24,311 nt of DNA, taken from the NCBI GenBank assembly GCA_050945515.1, contig JBMNTB010000026.1, forward strand, positions 1 to 24,311, given 5' to 3'. The DNA comes from UBA1046 sp050945515 (GTDB lineage Bacteria; Bacillota; Clostridia; Saccharofermentanales; DTU023). A model generated the notes under the pieces. The model worked only from the letters and a program-made list of their open reading frames with translations, had not been told where the DNA came from and searched no databases. How positions within the stretch are numbered: the first letter of the stretch is position 1; every line of letters starts with the position of its first letter. Shown piece by piece: positions 15,898 to 23,615 of this stretch. The position numbers were made by a program, and so were the translations under genes.

Positions 15898-16852
15898 TTA
15901 ATACCTCATAGATTTGCATCAGATCGGACAGGACTGAAAATGCCGTCGGCCGGCCGCCCGCACCCAGACCGGAAAAAGTCAGAGTACCGGCATTTGAGGT
16001 GCGCAAAATAATGGCGTTTTCACCATTATCCAGAGAACCAAGCAGCTGATCGCGCTCGACTGCTGTGGGTTTGACGGTAGCTGCAATCTCACCCTTTTCA
16101 TCTCTGGTAGCTTTGGCTACCAATTTGATACGTTGGCCCTGAGACAGGGCTTGTTCGATTTCCTCTTTTGTGACACCGGTAATGCCCGTACAAGAGATAT
16201 CCGACTCCAATACCGGCTGCTTGAAAGCCAGTGAAGACAAAATCCGCAACTTATACATTGTGTCATAGCCTTCAACGTCCGAGCTGGGATCAGCTTCGGA
16301 AAAGCCTAAGGCCTGAGCTTCTGCCAGGGCAGTGTCGTAGTCGAGTCCTGCTTCCATGCGGGACAACAGATAATTACAGGTGCCGTTGAGGACGCCTTCG
16401 ATCTCCAAGACTTCATTGAGGGCGGAGATATTCTTCATAAGAATCAGGATTGGAACGGCTCCGGCGACCGCAGCTTCATAACGGAAAGCGACCCCGTGTT
16501 TGGACGCCAGTTCCGTCAGCTCTTCCAGATACTTAGATAATAAGGCTTTATTGGCAGTGATCAGATGCTTGCCGGCTGAAATGCTGCGCCGCAAGGGCTC
16601 GATCATATTTTTAACATCGCCGGTCAATTCGATCAGCACATCGATCTCCGGATCAGCAATAATATCCGCGACGTCAGTCGTCATCAGGGGAAAAGCCTCC
16701 GAGGATTTATGCTTTGCCATATCCCGTTCCAAAATCCGTTTGATCCGGATTTTCTGCTTCAGACAGGCCTCCATCTCCGCTTTTCTTTCTGCCAGTACAG
16801 TAAAAACTGCGCTGCCCACTGTGCCAAAACCCAAAAGACCTATATTAATCAT
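15893..16852 (-). CDS. hom: Homoserine dehydrogenase, short form without ACT domain
   Basis: A 319-residue enzyme that reduces aspartate semialdehyde to homoserine with NAD(P)H. The nucleotide-binding loop is GLLGFGTVGSAV near the N-terminus. Catalytic-domain signatures are GVLNGTCNYLLSRM and the family signature GFSEADPSSDVEGYDTMYKL. The protein ends at about the limit of the catalytic domain. The C-terminal ACT domain that gives threonine feedback control in longer enzymes (about 400-430 residues) is missing, and no frameshifted remnant is visible downstream. It follows the aspartokinase gene by 132 bp. An AGGA ribosome-binding site precedes the ATG. Confidence 0.95.
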   Translation of the reverse strand: MINIGLLGFGTVGSAVFTVLAERKAEMEACLKQKIRIKRILERDMAKHKSSEAFPLMTTDVADIIADPEIDVLIELTGDVKNMIEPLRRSISAGKHLITANKALLSKYLEELTELASKHGVAFRYEAAVAGAVPILILMKNISALNEVLEIEGVLNGTCNYLLSRMEAGLDYDTALAEAQALGFSEADPSSDVEGYDTMYKLRILSSLAFKQPVLESDISCTGITGVTKEEIEQALSQGQRIKLVAKATRDEKGEIAATVKPTAVERDQLLGSLDNGENAIILRTSNAGTLTFSGLGAGGRPTAFSVLSDLMQIYEVLS

Positions 16853-16898
16853 AATAAATTCCTACAATTCCTTATTATTTATATTTATCTTAACAAAA

Positions 16899-16922
16899 AG
16901 CTTATCTCACGAGCTTATCTCA
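16899..16922. repeat. Short tandem repeat between ask and hom
   Basis: AGCTTATCTCA occurs at 16899-16909 and 16912-16922, a 13-bp period. It lies in the 132-bp gap upstream of hom. Confidence 0.5.
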
Positions 16923-16984
16923 ATTTAGTACTAATAAGCTTACCTTAGCTGAGCTCAATCATCCAGTGTTGCGAATGCGTCCTG

Positions 16985-18316
16985 CTATTTTCTGCACTTT
17001 ACCTGCATGAATTTGTCATGGATAGCCCGGATCGCATCCTCGAAGTCATCATTACTGACCCCGACAATGATATTCATTTCACTTGAGCCCTGGCTGATCA
17101 TCCGCACATTGATACCCTTTTCGGCTAGTGCCGTGAACAATGTAGCGCTCGTGCCCTTGGTGCTAATCATGCCGCGCCCGACCACCGCAATTACCGCCAG
17201 TCCGTCCTCAAAGACAATCCGATCCGGATCGCAATAAATTGAGATTTCTTCGCGTATCTTTTTCTCCTTGGCATTGATCAATGGCGTAGCCACCACCACG
17301 GAAATGGTATCAATGCTGGTCGGCATATGCTCGATCGGGATATCATTCGTCTCGAAAACGCTGAGCAGCTTGCGGTAAAAACTCGGTTCCTCTGACATAT
17401 GTGTCTTCTCTACGCGTACTACGGTATAGTCTTTTTTGCCGGAGATACCTGTCACCACCTGCTCTCGTTCACCGGCCATACTGTCGGATACAATCAAAGT
17501 TCCCACATCTTCAGGTGTATTTGTGTTCTTGATATGAATCGGGATATTCAGATCGCGGACAGGGAAAATCGCTTCCTCATGCAATACCATGGCTCCCATA
17601 TACGACAATTCACGCAGTTCGTTATAGGTAATGGATTTGATCGGTGCGCTATGCTTCACAATCGTCGGATCAGCAGCCAGAAAACCCGAGACATCCGTCC
17701 AGTTTTCATAGACTGATGCCTCCATGCCCGCTGCCATAATAGCACCGGTAATGTCCGACCCGCCGCGTGAGAAGGTCTGGAATTCACCCTTCTCATTGAG
17801 ACCATAGAAGCCGGGTACAACTACTCGTTCGTCCGCTCCGATCTTGTCCCGGATCAGTACTGAACTGGCCTCAACATCTGCTTTGCCACCCTTGATCCGG
17901 ATCACTGTCTCAGCGTCGACAAAACGAAAACCCAAATAATCCGCCAGCAGCTTGGCGCACAAATACTCACCACGACTGGCGCAGAAGTCAGATCCCGCAC
18001 CACCGGAGATCGCCGCCTGTACACCGTCCAGCTCCTGTTCAATCCTGATCGCCAACTCCAGTTCATCACGGATCTGTATGAACCGCTCCCGCACCACATT
18101 ATAGATTTCGTCAAATAGCAGATTATGACTTGCCAGCTGATAGCACATCAAAAGCAGATCCGTTACTTTATGCTTCTCAGCACCACCTTTACCCGGCGCC
18201 GAAGGCACTAACACTCGCCGCTCCGGCTCGGCCTCCATAATCGCTTTCACATTGCGGAACTGGGCGCTATTCAACAGCGACGATCCGCCAAATTTACAGA
18301 CTATAAGATTATTCAT
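16985..18316 (-). CDS. Aspartate kinase
   Basis: A 443-residue aspartokinase that phosphorylates aspartate in the first step to threonine, methionine and lysine. It shows the KFGGSS motif near the N-terminus, the aspartate-binding RGGSDITGA and WTDVSGFLAADP. Two C-terminal ACT-type regions follow, the second including GRGMISTKGTSATLFTALAEKGINV. The ACT pair implies feedback inhibition by an end product, probably threonine given the operon. The ATG has a GAGGT ribosome-binding site. It is the first gene of the threonine cluster. asd, which makes the intermediate between this enzyme and hom, is not in the window. Confidence 0.95.
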   Translation of the reverse strand: MNNLIVCKFGGSSLLNSAQFRNVKAIMEAEPERRVLVPSAPGKGGAEKHKVTDLLLMCYQLASHNLLFDEIYNVVRERFIQIRDELELAIRIEQELDGVQAAISGGAGSDFCASRGEYLCAKLLADYLGFRFVDAETVIRIKGGKADVEASSVLIRDKIGADERVVVPGFYGLNEKGEFQTFSRGGSDITGAIMAAGMEASVYENWTDVSGFLAADPTIVKHSAPIKSITYNELRELSYMGAMVLHEEAIFPVRDLNIPIHIKNTNTPEDVGTLIVSDSMAGEREQVVTGISGKKDYTVVRVEKTHMSEEPSFYRKLLSVFETNDIPIEHMPTSIDTISVVVATPLINAKEKKIREEISIYCDPDRIVFEDGLAVIAVVGRGMISTKGTSATLFTALAEKGINVRMISQGSSEMNIIVGVSNDDFEDAIRAIHDKFMQVKCRK

Positions 18317-18370
18317 ATTTATACCTCAACACTCAATCCCAGAAATTGTACCAAAAAAGAGCTCAACGTG

Positions 18371-18419
18371 CAGCGCTTTCCTGTCTGGAAGTATGCGTGA
18401 CGCATTTGTCAGCGCCTTC
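18371..18419 (-). promoter_or_regulatory. Palindrome flanked by direct repeats in the aspartokinase leader
   Basis: ATGCGTGACGCAT (18393-18405) is a perfect 6+6 palindrome with one central base. It is flanked by near-identical CAGCGCTTTC (18371-18380) and CAGCGCCTTC (18410-18419). It lies between the candidate -10 box at 18452-18457 and the aspartokinase start, so it may be an operator or a leader RNA fold. I found no T-box motif or lysine riboswitch. Confidence 0.4.
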
Positions 18420-18451
18420 GTTAACTTAATATTCAGTACTTCACGCTTAGA

Positions 18452-18457
18452 ATTATA
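18452..18457 (-). promoter_or_regulatory. Candidate -10 box for the threonine operon
   Basis: An exact TATAAT on the minus strand, about 135 bp before the aspartokinase start. No good -35 lies at 16-18 bp, so the promoter may need an activator or may be elsewhere. Confidence 0.35.
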
Positions 18458-18580
18458 TAGGACTATAAGTAAAAAATAGAAAATTCAGGTTAAATCTATA
18501 TGTTTAGAATTGCGCTGTAACGAGCCTTCTCCGTCCTCCCCGGATCGCGATAGCGAGGATCTCTACTGGTTAGGAACGTA

Positions 18581-18623
18581 CAGTCGGGGCTGTCCGGGGC
18601 CATGACAGCTTTGCTAACGACTG
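18581..18623 (-). other. Nested hairpin after the class II aldolase gene
   Basis: Outer arms CAGTCG/CGACTG (18581-18586, 18618-18623) enclose inner arms GCTGTC/GACAGC (18589-18594, 18604-18609). It starts seven bases past the aldolase stop. There is no T-run after it, so it may be a processing or stability element, or a factor-dependent terminator. Confidence 0.4.
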
Positions 18624-18629
18624 GCCAAT

Positions 18630-19631
18630 TTAACGACCGGCCTGCTTAGAGTATTTTAGCTTGTATACTAAGCGCATGATCCAGGCTTCCCACACAGGCA
18701 GAGGCGGCGCACCTGCCAGTTCAGCTATATTGGCAGCGCGAGCGTTTTTCTCCAAGACAGCGCGTACATTCCTGGCCTCAGACAGATCCTGGCCGTAACA
18801 GATGGCCATACCCCGATCAGGATCAAAGACCACATCGGCTGAGCCCCGCCTGTGCCCGGCACTAACGCCGCAAATCTGAGCAAAGTCGTCAAGATAGGGT
18901 CTGAGTCGGCGGCTTAACCAAGGCTTAACCTCGGCATCGGTCGATACAGAGACAGCTTCATCTGAGGTTGACTGTAGTGCGCGGGCAAGATTTTTCTCCT
19001 CAGCGCTATCGTCGTTAATATCCGGCCGCTGCTTAGTTTTACGGCCGAGGCGGTCCTCATAAACATTTAGGGCAAAACGTTCCAGATCCCGGGCCAGTCT
19101 GACACAAGTTTCCGTAGTTTCCGCCAGGACAAAAGCGCCGTGCCGTGACATAAGAATAGCCCCGGCTGCGGTCTGAGCAAGTGTAGTTTCCATATTACGG
19201 TGCAAGGTTTTGCTGCCGGGCAGGCCGTAGGCACTTAAAGGAAGGCAAGAACCGGTCAAGAGAGGCTGCCATTCTGCGCTGATAGCTATATCTGTGTCAA
19301 GCAGGGAGATAGCCGAGGCATAGACTTGGTGTGTATGGGCTACCACTCTCACTGCAGGAAATTGGCGATAGACCAAGGCATGCATCGGAGCTTCAGAGGA
19401 AGGTTTATAGCCCCCCTCATCCAGGACTTTGCCACTTACTGCTGAAACTTTAACCAGATCAGAGGGTGCCATGCCCTCGTAGGCCCGGCCCGAGGGAGTG
19501 ATAACAAAAGACACCTCATCCAGGCGGGCACTAAAATTGCCCCAGGTGCGGACGACCAGACCTGTTTCTAAAAATTTTTGCGCCAGATCAACCACTGCCC
19601 GGCGAATTTCCTGCTCACTGCCCCGCTGCAT
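18630..19631 (-). CDS. Class II (AraD/FucA-type) aldolase with a C-terminal extension
   Basis: A 333-residue protein whose first 200 residues form a class II aldolase domain: TWGNFSAR (29-36), ITPSGR, KPSSE (76-80), then AHTH (98-101) and SRHG (162-165). The likely zinc ligands are H99, H101 and H164, with E80 catalytic. Such enzymes reversibly cleave a phosphorylated ketose, usually to DHAP and an aldehyde. A polar linker (about 200-235) leads to an extra domain of about 100 residues with VVFDPDRGMAICYGQD. That segment recalls the region after the aldolase domain in bifunctional rhamnulose-phosphate aldolase/dehydrogenase proteins, but no dehydrogenase follows here. It lies 13 bases after the aminotransferase gene and is probably in the same operon. 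The substrate is unknown. Confidence 0.85.
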   Translation of the reverse strand: MQRGSEQEIRRAVVDLAQKFLETGLVVRTWGNFSARLDEVSFVITPSGRAYEGMAPSDLVKVSAVSGKVLDEGGYKPSSEAPMHALVYRQFPAVRVVAHTHQVYASAISLLDTDIAISAEWQPLLTGSCLPLSAYGLPGSKTLHRNMETTLAQTAAGAILMSRHGAFVLAETTETCVRLARDLERFALNVYEDRLGRKTKQRPDINDDSAEEKNLARALQSTSDEAVSVSTDAEVKPWLSRRLRPYLDDFAQICGVSAGHRRGSADVVFDPDRGMAICYGQDLSEARNVRAVLEKNARAANIAELAGAPPLPVWEAWIMRLVYKLKYSKQAGR

Positions 19632-19644
19632 ATTTCTTTCCTGC

Positions 19645-21108
19645 TTAATCTAATCTGACCACATTGGCAAAGGTGCGATCAAATGCAGCCAGTGCCTGAT
19701 CGATCATCTCCTCGCTGTAGGCAGCGCTGGTATAAAGCCGGCTGCCCGCCAGTGTCACCAGGCCTTCTGCCATATAGGCGGCACCCATATGTTCCATTTC
19801 TGCCTTGCGGGCTGAAGTTTCGTTTAAAACCTTAAGGATAGTCCAGGGCTTCTTCCAGTTAACAACAAAATGCATGGTGCCGACTGTCTCAAGATGGCAA
19901 ATGGAACCTTGGTTAAAGGCCACAAAGGGCAGATTATGTTTATTAATTAGCTGTTTCAGCCCGGCCGTCAGACGATCACCCATAGCATTGGCCTGATCGC
20001 AGGCCTTAGTCTCTCGAATTAGTTTTATGGTGTAATAGCCGGCCAGGGCAGATAAAGGCGTAGCTGCCATGGTGCCGCCCACCAGGGCTTTCTTTACCTT
20101 ATCACCGGTCTGGATGCCGGCTGCTAAATACTTGCGGTATTCTTCCTTACCGCCTATACCCCCGGCACCCGGATAGCCGCCACCTATCACCTTGCCGAAG
20201 ACGGTCAAATCCGGTTCAATACCCATTATGCCCTGGGCACCGTGAGGCGAAAGACGGAATGCAGTGACGACTTCATCAAAGATAAGAAGAGCACCGTATT
20301 TCTTACAGAGTTCAGCCGCACCCTTGACAAAATCGATGCTGATCGGTCGTGTGCCGCTTTCAGGACCGACGGGCTCTATCATAACGGCTGCCGTACCTCC
20401 GCGCAGGGAATTACGCCGCAACTTGCGTTCCAACGACTTAAGATCGCCGGGGAAGAACTCAGCGATGCCTTTAAAAATAAAGCGGGGAATGCCGTGGGCC
20501 TGAGTAAATTTGCTGCCCGGAACACGAATACCGTAGGCTTGCTGATCGCTCCAGCCGTGGTAAGCACCGCCCATCTTTAAAACATGTTTCTTCTTTGTGG
20601 CCAGCCGGGCAATCCGGATAGCTGCCATGCAAGCCTCTGTCCCCGAGTTCAGCAGGCGCAACCAGCTAACAGAAGGAATCAATTCCGTTACCAGCTTGGC
20701 AATATGAAACTCATATTCGTGGAAAAGGCCGGTTGAGGGGCCGCAGGTATTAAGAAGATGAATAACCTTTTCCCTGACTTCAGGCGGATTTGATCCCAAA
20801 ACAGTAGGGCCGCCGGCCTGTAAGAAATCAAAATATCTATTGCCGTCCAAGTCCTCCAGATAAGCCCCTTCCGCCTTGGTAAAGACCAGAGGAAAGGGGT
20901 GGTTGAAGGCCAGATTATGCTGGACACCACCCGGTATATATTTAACAGCCTGCTGCACCATGGCATAACTTTGCCGGCATTTTTGACCGAAATACTCCTT
21001 TTCGTATCTGGCTAAAGCGTCCGGCGCTATAGAGTAAATCGGTTTTTTTATTAATTGGTCTAATTCTTCTATCTGCTGCCCTACTGTCGCAGCACTTAAG
21101 TCCACCAT
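19645..21108 (-). CDS. Class-III PLP aminotransferase, glutamate-1-semialdehyde aminomutase-like
   Basis: A 487-residue PLP enzyme of fold type I. Visible motifs: SGTEACMAAIR (155-165) for cofactor phosphate, YHGW (183-186), LLIFDEV with D278-E279, and the Schiff-base lysine K306 in VFGKVIGGG. The pattern is closest to glutamate-1-semialdehyde aminomutase (about 430 residues), but an N-terminal extension of about 45 residues, and sugar-kinase and aldolase neighbours with no heme genes, argue against hemL. It may move an amino group on a polyol- or sugar-like substrate. The ATG has a perfect AAGGAGG six bases upstream. A probable TetR operator and promoter lie just before that. Confidence 0.88.
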   Translation of the reverse strand: MVDLSAATVGQQIEELDQLIKKPIYSIAPDALARYEKEYFGQKCRQSYAMVQQAVKYIPGGVQHNLAFNHPFPLVFTKAEGAYLEDLDGNRYFDFLQAGGPTVLGSNPPEVREKVIHLLNTCGPSTGLFHEYEFHIAKLVTELIPSVSWLRLLNSGTEACMAAIRIARLATKKKHVLKMGGAYHGWSDQQAYGIRVPGSKFTQAHGIPRFIFKGIAEFFPGDLKSLERKLRRNSLRGGTAAVMIEPVGPESGTRPISIDFVKGAAELCKKYGALLIFDEVVTAFRLSPHGAQGIMGIEPDLTVFGKVIGGGYPGAGGIGGKEEYRKYLAAGIQTGDKVKKALVGGTMAATPLSALAGYYTIKLIRETKACDQANAMGDRLTAGLKQLINKHNLPFVAFNQGSICHLETVGTMHFVVNWKKPWTILKVLNETSARKAEMEHMGAAYMAEGLVTLAGSRLYTSAAYSEEMIDQALAAFDRTFANVVRLD

Positions 21109-21124
21109 ATGGGCCTCCTTAAAA

Positions 21125-21140
21125 TTGAGTAATCACTCAA
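21125..21140. promoter_or_regulatory. Operator 1: TTGAGT-N4-ACTCAA palindrome
   Basis: A perfect 6+6 palindrome, reading TTGAGTGATTACTCAA on the minus strand. It lies between the candidate -10 box and the ribosome-binding site of the aminotransferase gene, where a bound repressor would block transcription. The same sequence with a different centre is at 21235-21250, and TTGAGT/ACTCAA arms are typical of TetR-family sites. The adjacent TetR gene is the likely regulator. Confidence 0.85.
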
Positions 21141-21167
21141 TATAAATCTAGCATTACTGACCGGCAA
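21139..21167 (-). promoter_or_regulatory. Promoter of the aminotransferase-aldolase operon
   Basis: Minus strand TTGCCG (21162-21167), 17-bp spacer, TATATT (21139-21144). The -10 box overlaps operator 1 by two bases. This arrangement suits simple repression. Confidence 0.55.
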
Positions 21168-21190
21168 ATGCAAGAATATAGCGCTTGTAA

Positions 21191-21219
21191 TTGGCTTTTC
21201 TTAGTTAAAGTGCTAATAT
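21191..21219 (+). promoter_or_regulatory. Promoter candidate of the tetR-kinase-gtrA operon
   Basis: TTGGCT (21191-21196), 17-bp spacer, TAATAT (21214-21219). Operator 2 starts 15 bp downstream of the -10 box, around the early transcribed region, consistent with autoregulation. Confidence 0.45.
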
Positions 21220-21234
21220 TAAGTCTAATATCTG

Positions 21235-21250
21235 TTGAGTTTTCACTCAA
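21235..21250. promoter_or_regulatory. Operator 2: TTGAGT-N4-ACTCAA palindrome
   Basis: The same arms as operator 1, 110 bp away and in the same orientation: both read ATATTGAGTGA on the minus strand. It lies 50 bp before the TetR start. Two matched sites in a divergent promoter region suggest that one repressor controls both directions. Confidence 0.85.
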
Positions 21251-21299
21251 TATATTTTGGATTGCCGGCTTTAGATTAGGCTGGATGCGGAGAAGAAGC

Positions 21300-21977
21300 A
21301 TGAGAACCTTTGCTAATGAGAGTTTTAAGCGCCTGGATGCAGACAAACAGGAGCGGATTATCAGGGCCGCCGTCAATGAGTTTGCTGACCGAGGCTATGA
21401 GCTGGCTAATACGAACGACATTGCTGAGCGAGCCAAGATTAGTGTAGGTTCGCTCTTTCACTACTTCGATACGAAAGAGAATTTATTTTTATATATTGTG
21501 CAATATGGTTCCAGGATCATTGAGCAATACACAGGTCAAATCGTGGAAGATGAAACGAAGAGTGTGGCAGAGAGGATCGAACAACTGTTGCACTTGGTGG
21601 TGCGGACCTCACGCCAAGAGAAAACTCTAATTCGCCTCTACCACGAGATGTCCTCGCTTGGCAATAATGATCTTCTGACCAAGGTACCGCAAAGTCTGGA
21701 AAGCTTTACCGCCAGACACTATATTGCAATGCTGCAAGAGGGACAAAAAAAGGGTGAAGTCAGACCGGATCTGGATGTCAGTCTGGCCGCCTTTGCCATG
21801 GACAATATCTTGATGTCTCTGCAGTATGCCTACTCCTGCGATTATTACAATATCCGTTTCCAAATCTATAACAATCCCTGGATTGATCAGGAAAAAAATG
21901 ACGAAAAAGTCATTGCAGAGACACTAAAGTTTTTATGTGGCGCTCTTTTAGTGCCGGAGAATGAACGGAAAGGTTAA
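21300..21977 (+). CDS. TetR/AcrR-family transcriptional regulator
   Basis: A 225-residue regulator with an N-terminal TetR helix-turn-helix. KQERIIRAAVNEFADRGYELANTNDIAERAKISVGSLFHYFDTKENLF shows the usual helix 1, then the recognition helix ending in LFHYF. The C-terminal part is an all-helical ligand-binding domain of unknown specificity. Longer in-frame starts exist at 21168 and 21285, but 21168 would put operator 2 inside the coding region. The ATG at 21300 has a GGAGA ribosome-binding site and gives a normal family length. The kinase gene begins five bases after its stop. It probably represses both itself and the divergent aminotransferase operon, with a pathway substrate or intermediate as inducer. 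Confidence 0.92.
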   Translation: MRTFANESFKRLDADKQERIIRAAVNEFADRGYELANTNDIAERAKISVGSLFHYFDTKENLFLYIVQYGSRIIEQYTGQIVEDETKSVAERIEQLLHLVVRTSRQEKTLIRLYHEMSSLGNNDLLTKVPQSLESFTARHYIAMLQEGQKKGEVRPDLDVSLAAFAMDNILMSLQYAYSCDYYNIRFQIYNNPWIDQEKNDEKVIAETLKFLCGALLVPENERKG

Positions 21978-21982
21978 CAGCC

Positions 21983-23599
21983 ATGATTATTCTAACTTAT
22001 GATGTGGGCACAACGGGCGTCAAAACTTGCCTCTTTTCCATAGAAGACGAAGGCAGCCGCCAGGGTCCGCCTCTCTATATATTGGACTCGTGTTTTGCCG
22101 ACTATTCCTTGCGCATTCTGCCCAATGGCGGAGCAGAGCAGGATCCGGAGGAATGGTGGACTGCTCTCTGCCAAACGACACGTCAGCTCGCTGACCGCTG
22201 GCCGGAAGAATGCTCCCGGATTGCCGGTATCAGTTTCTGCGCCCAGGCACAAAGCCTCGTCCTCCTCGACAAGGCCGCCCGCCCGGTCCGTCCCTCTATG
22301 AGCTATATGGATCAGCGTTCAGGAACTGTGCGCCGTGCTCACAGCGGGCGCGGCCCCAAAATTGCCGGTGCCGGTATACCTTTTCTCTTGCAGAGTCTCT
22401 ACCATACCGGTGTGGTGGCCGGCAGCGACAAGGATCCGGTCTGGAAATATATCTGGGTGAAAGAAAACGAACCTGAAGTTTACGCCAGGATCTACAAATG
22501 GCTTGATGTCAAGGACGCTTTAATAGCCAAGATGACGGGGCGCTTTACCATGAGTAGGGATTCGGCCTTTGCCAGCATGATCATGGACAAGAACTTGGAG
22601 CCGCCACAGTTTAGCTCCGTCCTGATGAAAAGGCTTCGCATATTAAAGCGCCATATGCCTGAAATTGTCAATTCAACAGACAAAGTGGGCTCTTTGCTGC
22701 CGGAGCCTGCGGCAGAACTGGGTCTGCGACCGGGCATACCGGTCTTTTCCGGCGGCAGCGACTCTTCCCTGATCGGTGTGGGAGCCGGCTGTGTACGCCA
22801 GGGTATGACTCATGTCTACATGGGTACATCGGGCTGGGTATCCGCTGTAACCGAGAAGAATACCGTAGATACCTCGGCCATGATTGCTTCTGTCGTTGGT
22901 GTCCAGCCCGGCCTCTATAATTACTTTGCCGAGTTAGAAACAGCCGGCAAATGCCTGGAGTGGGTGCGTGATCATTTAGCCCTGGATGAGATTAATATCT
23001 ATCTGGAAAAACTGGACGTGTCAGAGGATCCAAGTTCAGAATACGAAAGCCTCTACGACTATCTGTCCAAGGTTATTTCCGAAACAGAGGAAGGCTCGGG
23101 CGGTGTCATCTTCACGCCCTGGTTACATGGCAACCGCTGCCCCTTTGAAGACGCCAATGCGCGCGGCATTTTCTTTAATATCAGTTTAGAAACAGGCAAA
23201 ACGGAACTGATCCGTTCCGTTGTCGAAGGTATCTGCTACCATATGCGTTGGTTCTTAGAAACCATACGGAAGAAAATTAAGACCGCAGACTCTGTCCGCT
23301 TTGTTGGTGGTGGCGCCTTGTCCGGTGTCACAGCCGGCATCCTGGCCAATGTCCTGCAGCTGCCGGTAGAGACAGTGCCGGAACCACAGAATGTCGGCGC
23401 CGTCGGCGCAGCTCTGGTCGCAGCGGTCGGTCTTGGTCGTATCAGAGACCTTACTGCTGCTGAAGATCTGATCCAACCGAGCCATGTCTATCAACCGGAT
23501 CCGCAAACTCGAGCCATACATGACCGAAACTATGCTGCTTTCACCAGGCTCTATGTCACCAATAAGAATCTATTCCGCCATCTAAACCAAGATGACTAA
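21983..23599 (+). CDS. FGGY-family carbohydrate kinase (xylulokinase-like)
   Basis: A 538-residue two-domain sugar kinase. YDVGTTGVKT near the N-terminus is the ATP/substrate motif of the fold. FSGGSDSSLIGVGAG in the middle contains the catalytic-base aspartate. YMGTSGWVSAV follows, and RFVGGGALSG with LPVETVPEPQNVGAVGAALVAA forms the C-terminal FGGY signature region. The closest type is xylulokinase, but FGGY specificity is hard to read from sequence. It is translated right after tetR (GGAAAGG ribosome-binding site) and shares the regulatory region with the aminotransferase and class II aldolase. A sequence of phosphorylation followed by aldol cleavage is plausible. Confidence 0.9.
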   Translation: MIILTYDVGTTGVKTCLFSIEDEGSRQGPPLYILDSCFADYSLRILPNGGAEQDPEEWWTALCQTTRQLADRWPEECSRIAGISFCAQAQSLVLLDKAARPVRPSMSYMDQRSGTVRRAHSGRGPKIAGAGIPFLLQSLYHTGVVAGSDKDPVWKYIWVKENEPEVYARIYKWLDVKDALIAKMTGRFTMSRDSAFASMIMDKNLEPPQFSSVLMKRLRILKRHMPEIVNSTDKVGSLLPEPAAELGLRPGIPVFSGGSDSSLIGVGAGCVRQGMTHVYMGTSGWVSAVTEKNTVDTSAMIASVVGVQPGLYNYFAELETAGKCLEWVRDHLALDEINIYLEKLDVSEDPSSEYESLYDYLSKVISETEEGSGGVIFTPWLHGNRCPFEDANARGIFFNISLETGKTELIRSVVEGICYHMRWFLETIRKKIKTADSVRFVGGGALSGVTAGILANVLQLPVETVPEPQNVGAVGAALVAAVGLGRIRDLTAAEDLIQPSHVYQPDPQTRAIHDRNYAAFTRLYVTNKNLFRHLNQDD

Positions 23600-23615
23600 G
23601 AGAAAGGCCAATCCT

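Noticed and set aside
18317..18629. T-box or lysine riboswitch upstream of aspartokinase
   Set aside because: No GGGUGGNACCRCG-like antiterminator motif and no clear terminator with a T-run; only a palindrome and repeats are visible.
19645..21108. hemL (glutamate-1-semialdehyde aminomutase of heme synthesis)
   Set aside because: No heme genes nearby, the protein is about 55 residues too long, and it is in an operon with a class II aldolase under a TetR operator.
21168..21299. Hydrophobic N-terminal extension of the TetR regulator
   Set aside because: It would place operator 2 and the promoter inside the gene; the ATG at 21300 has a good ribosome-binding site and matches the family start.
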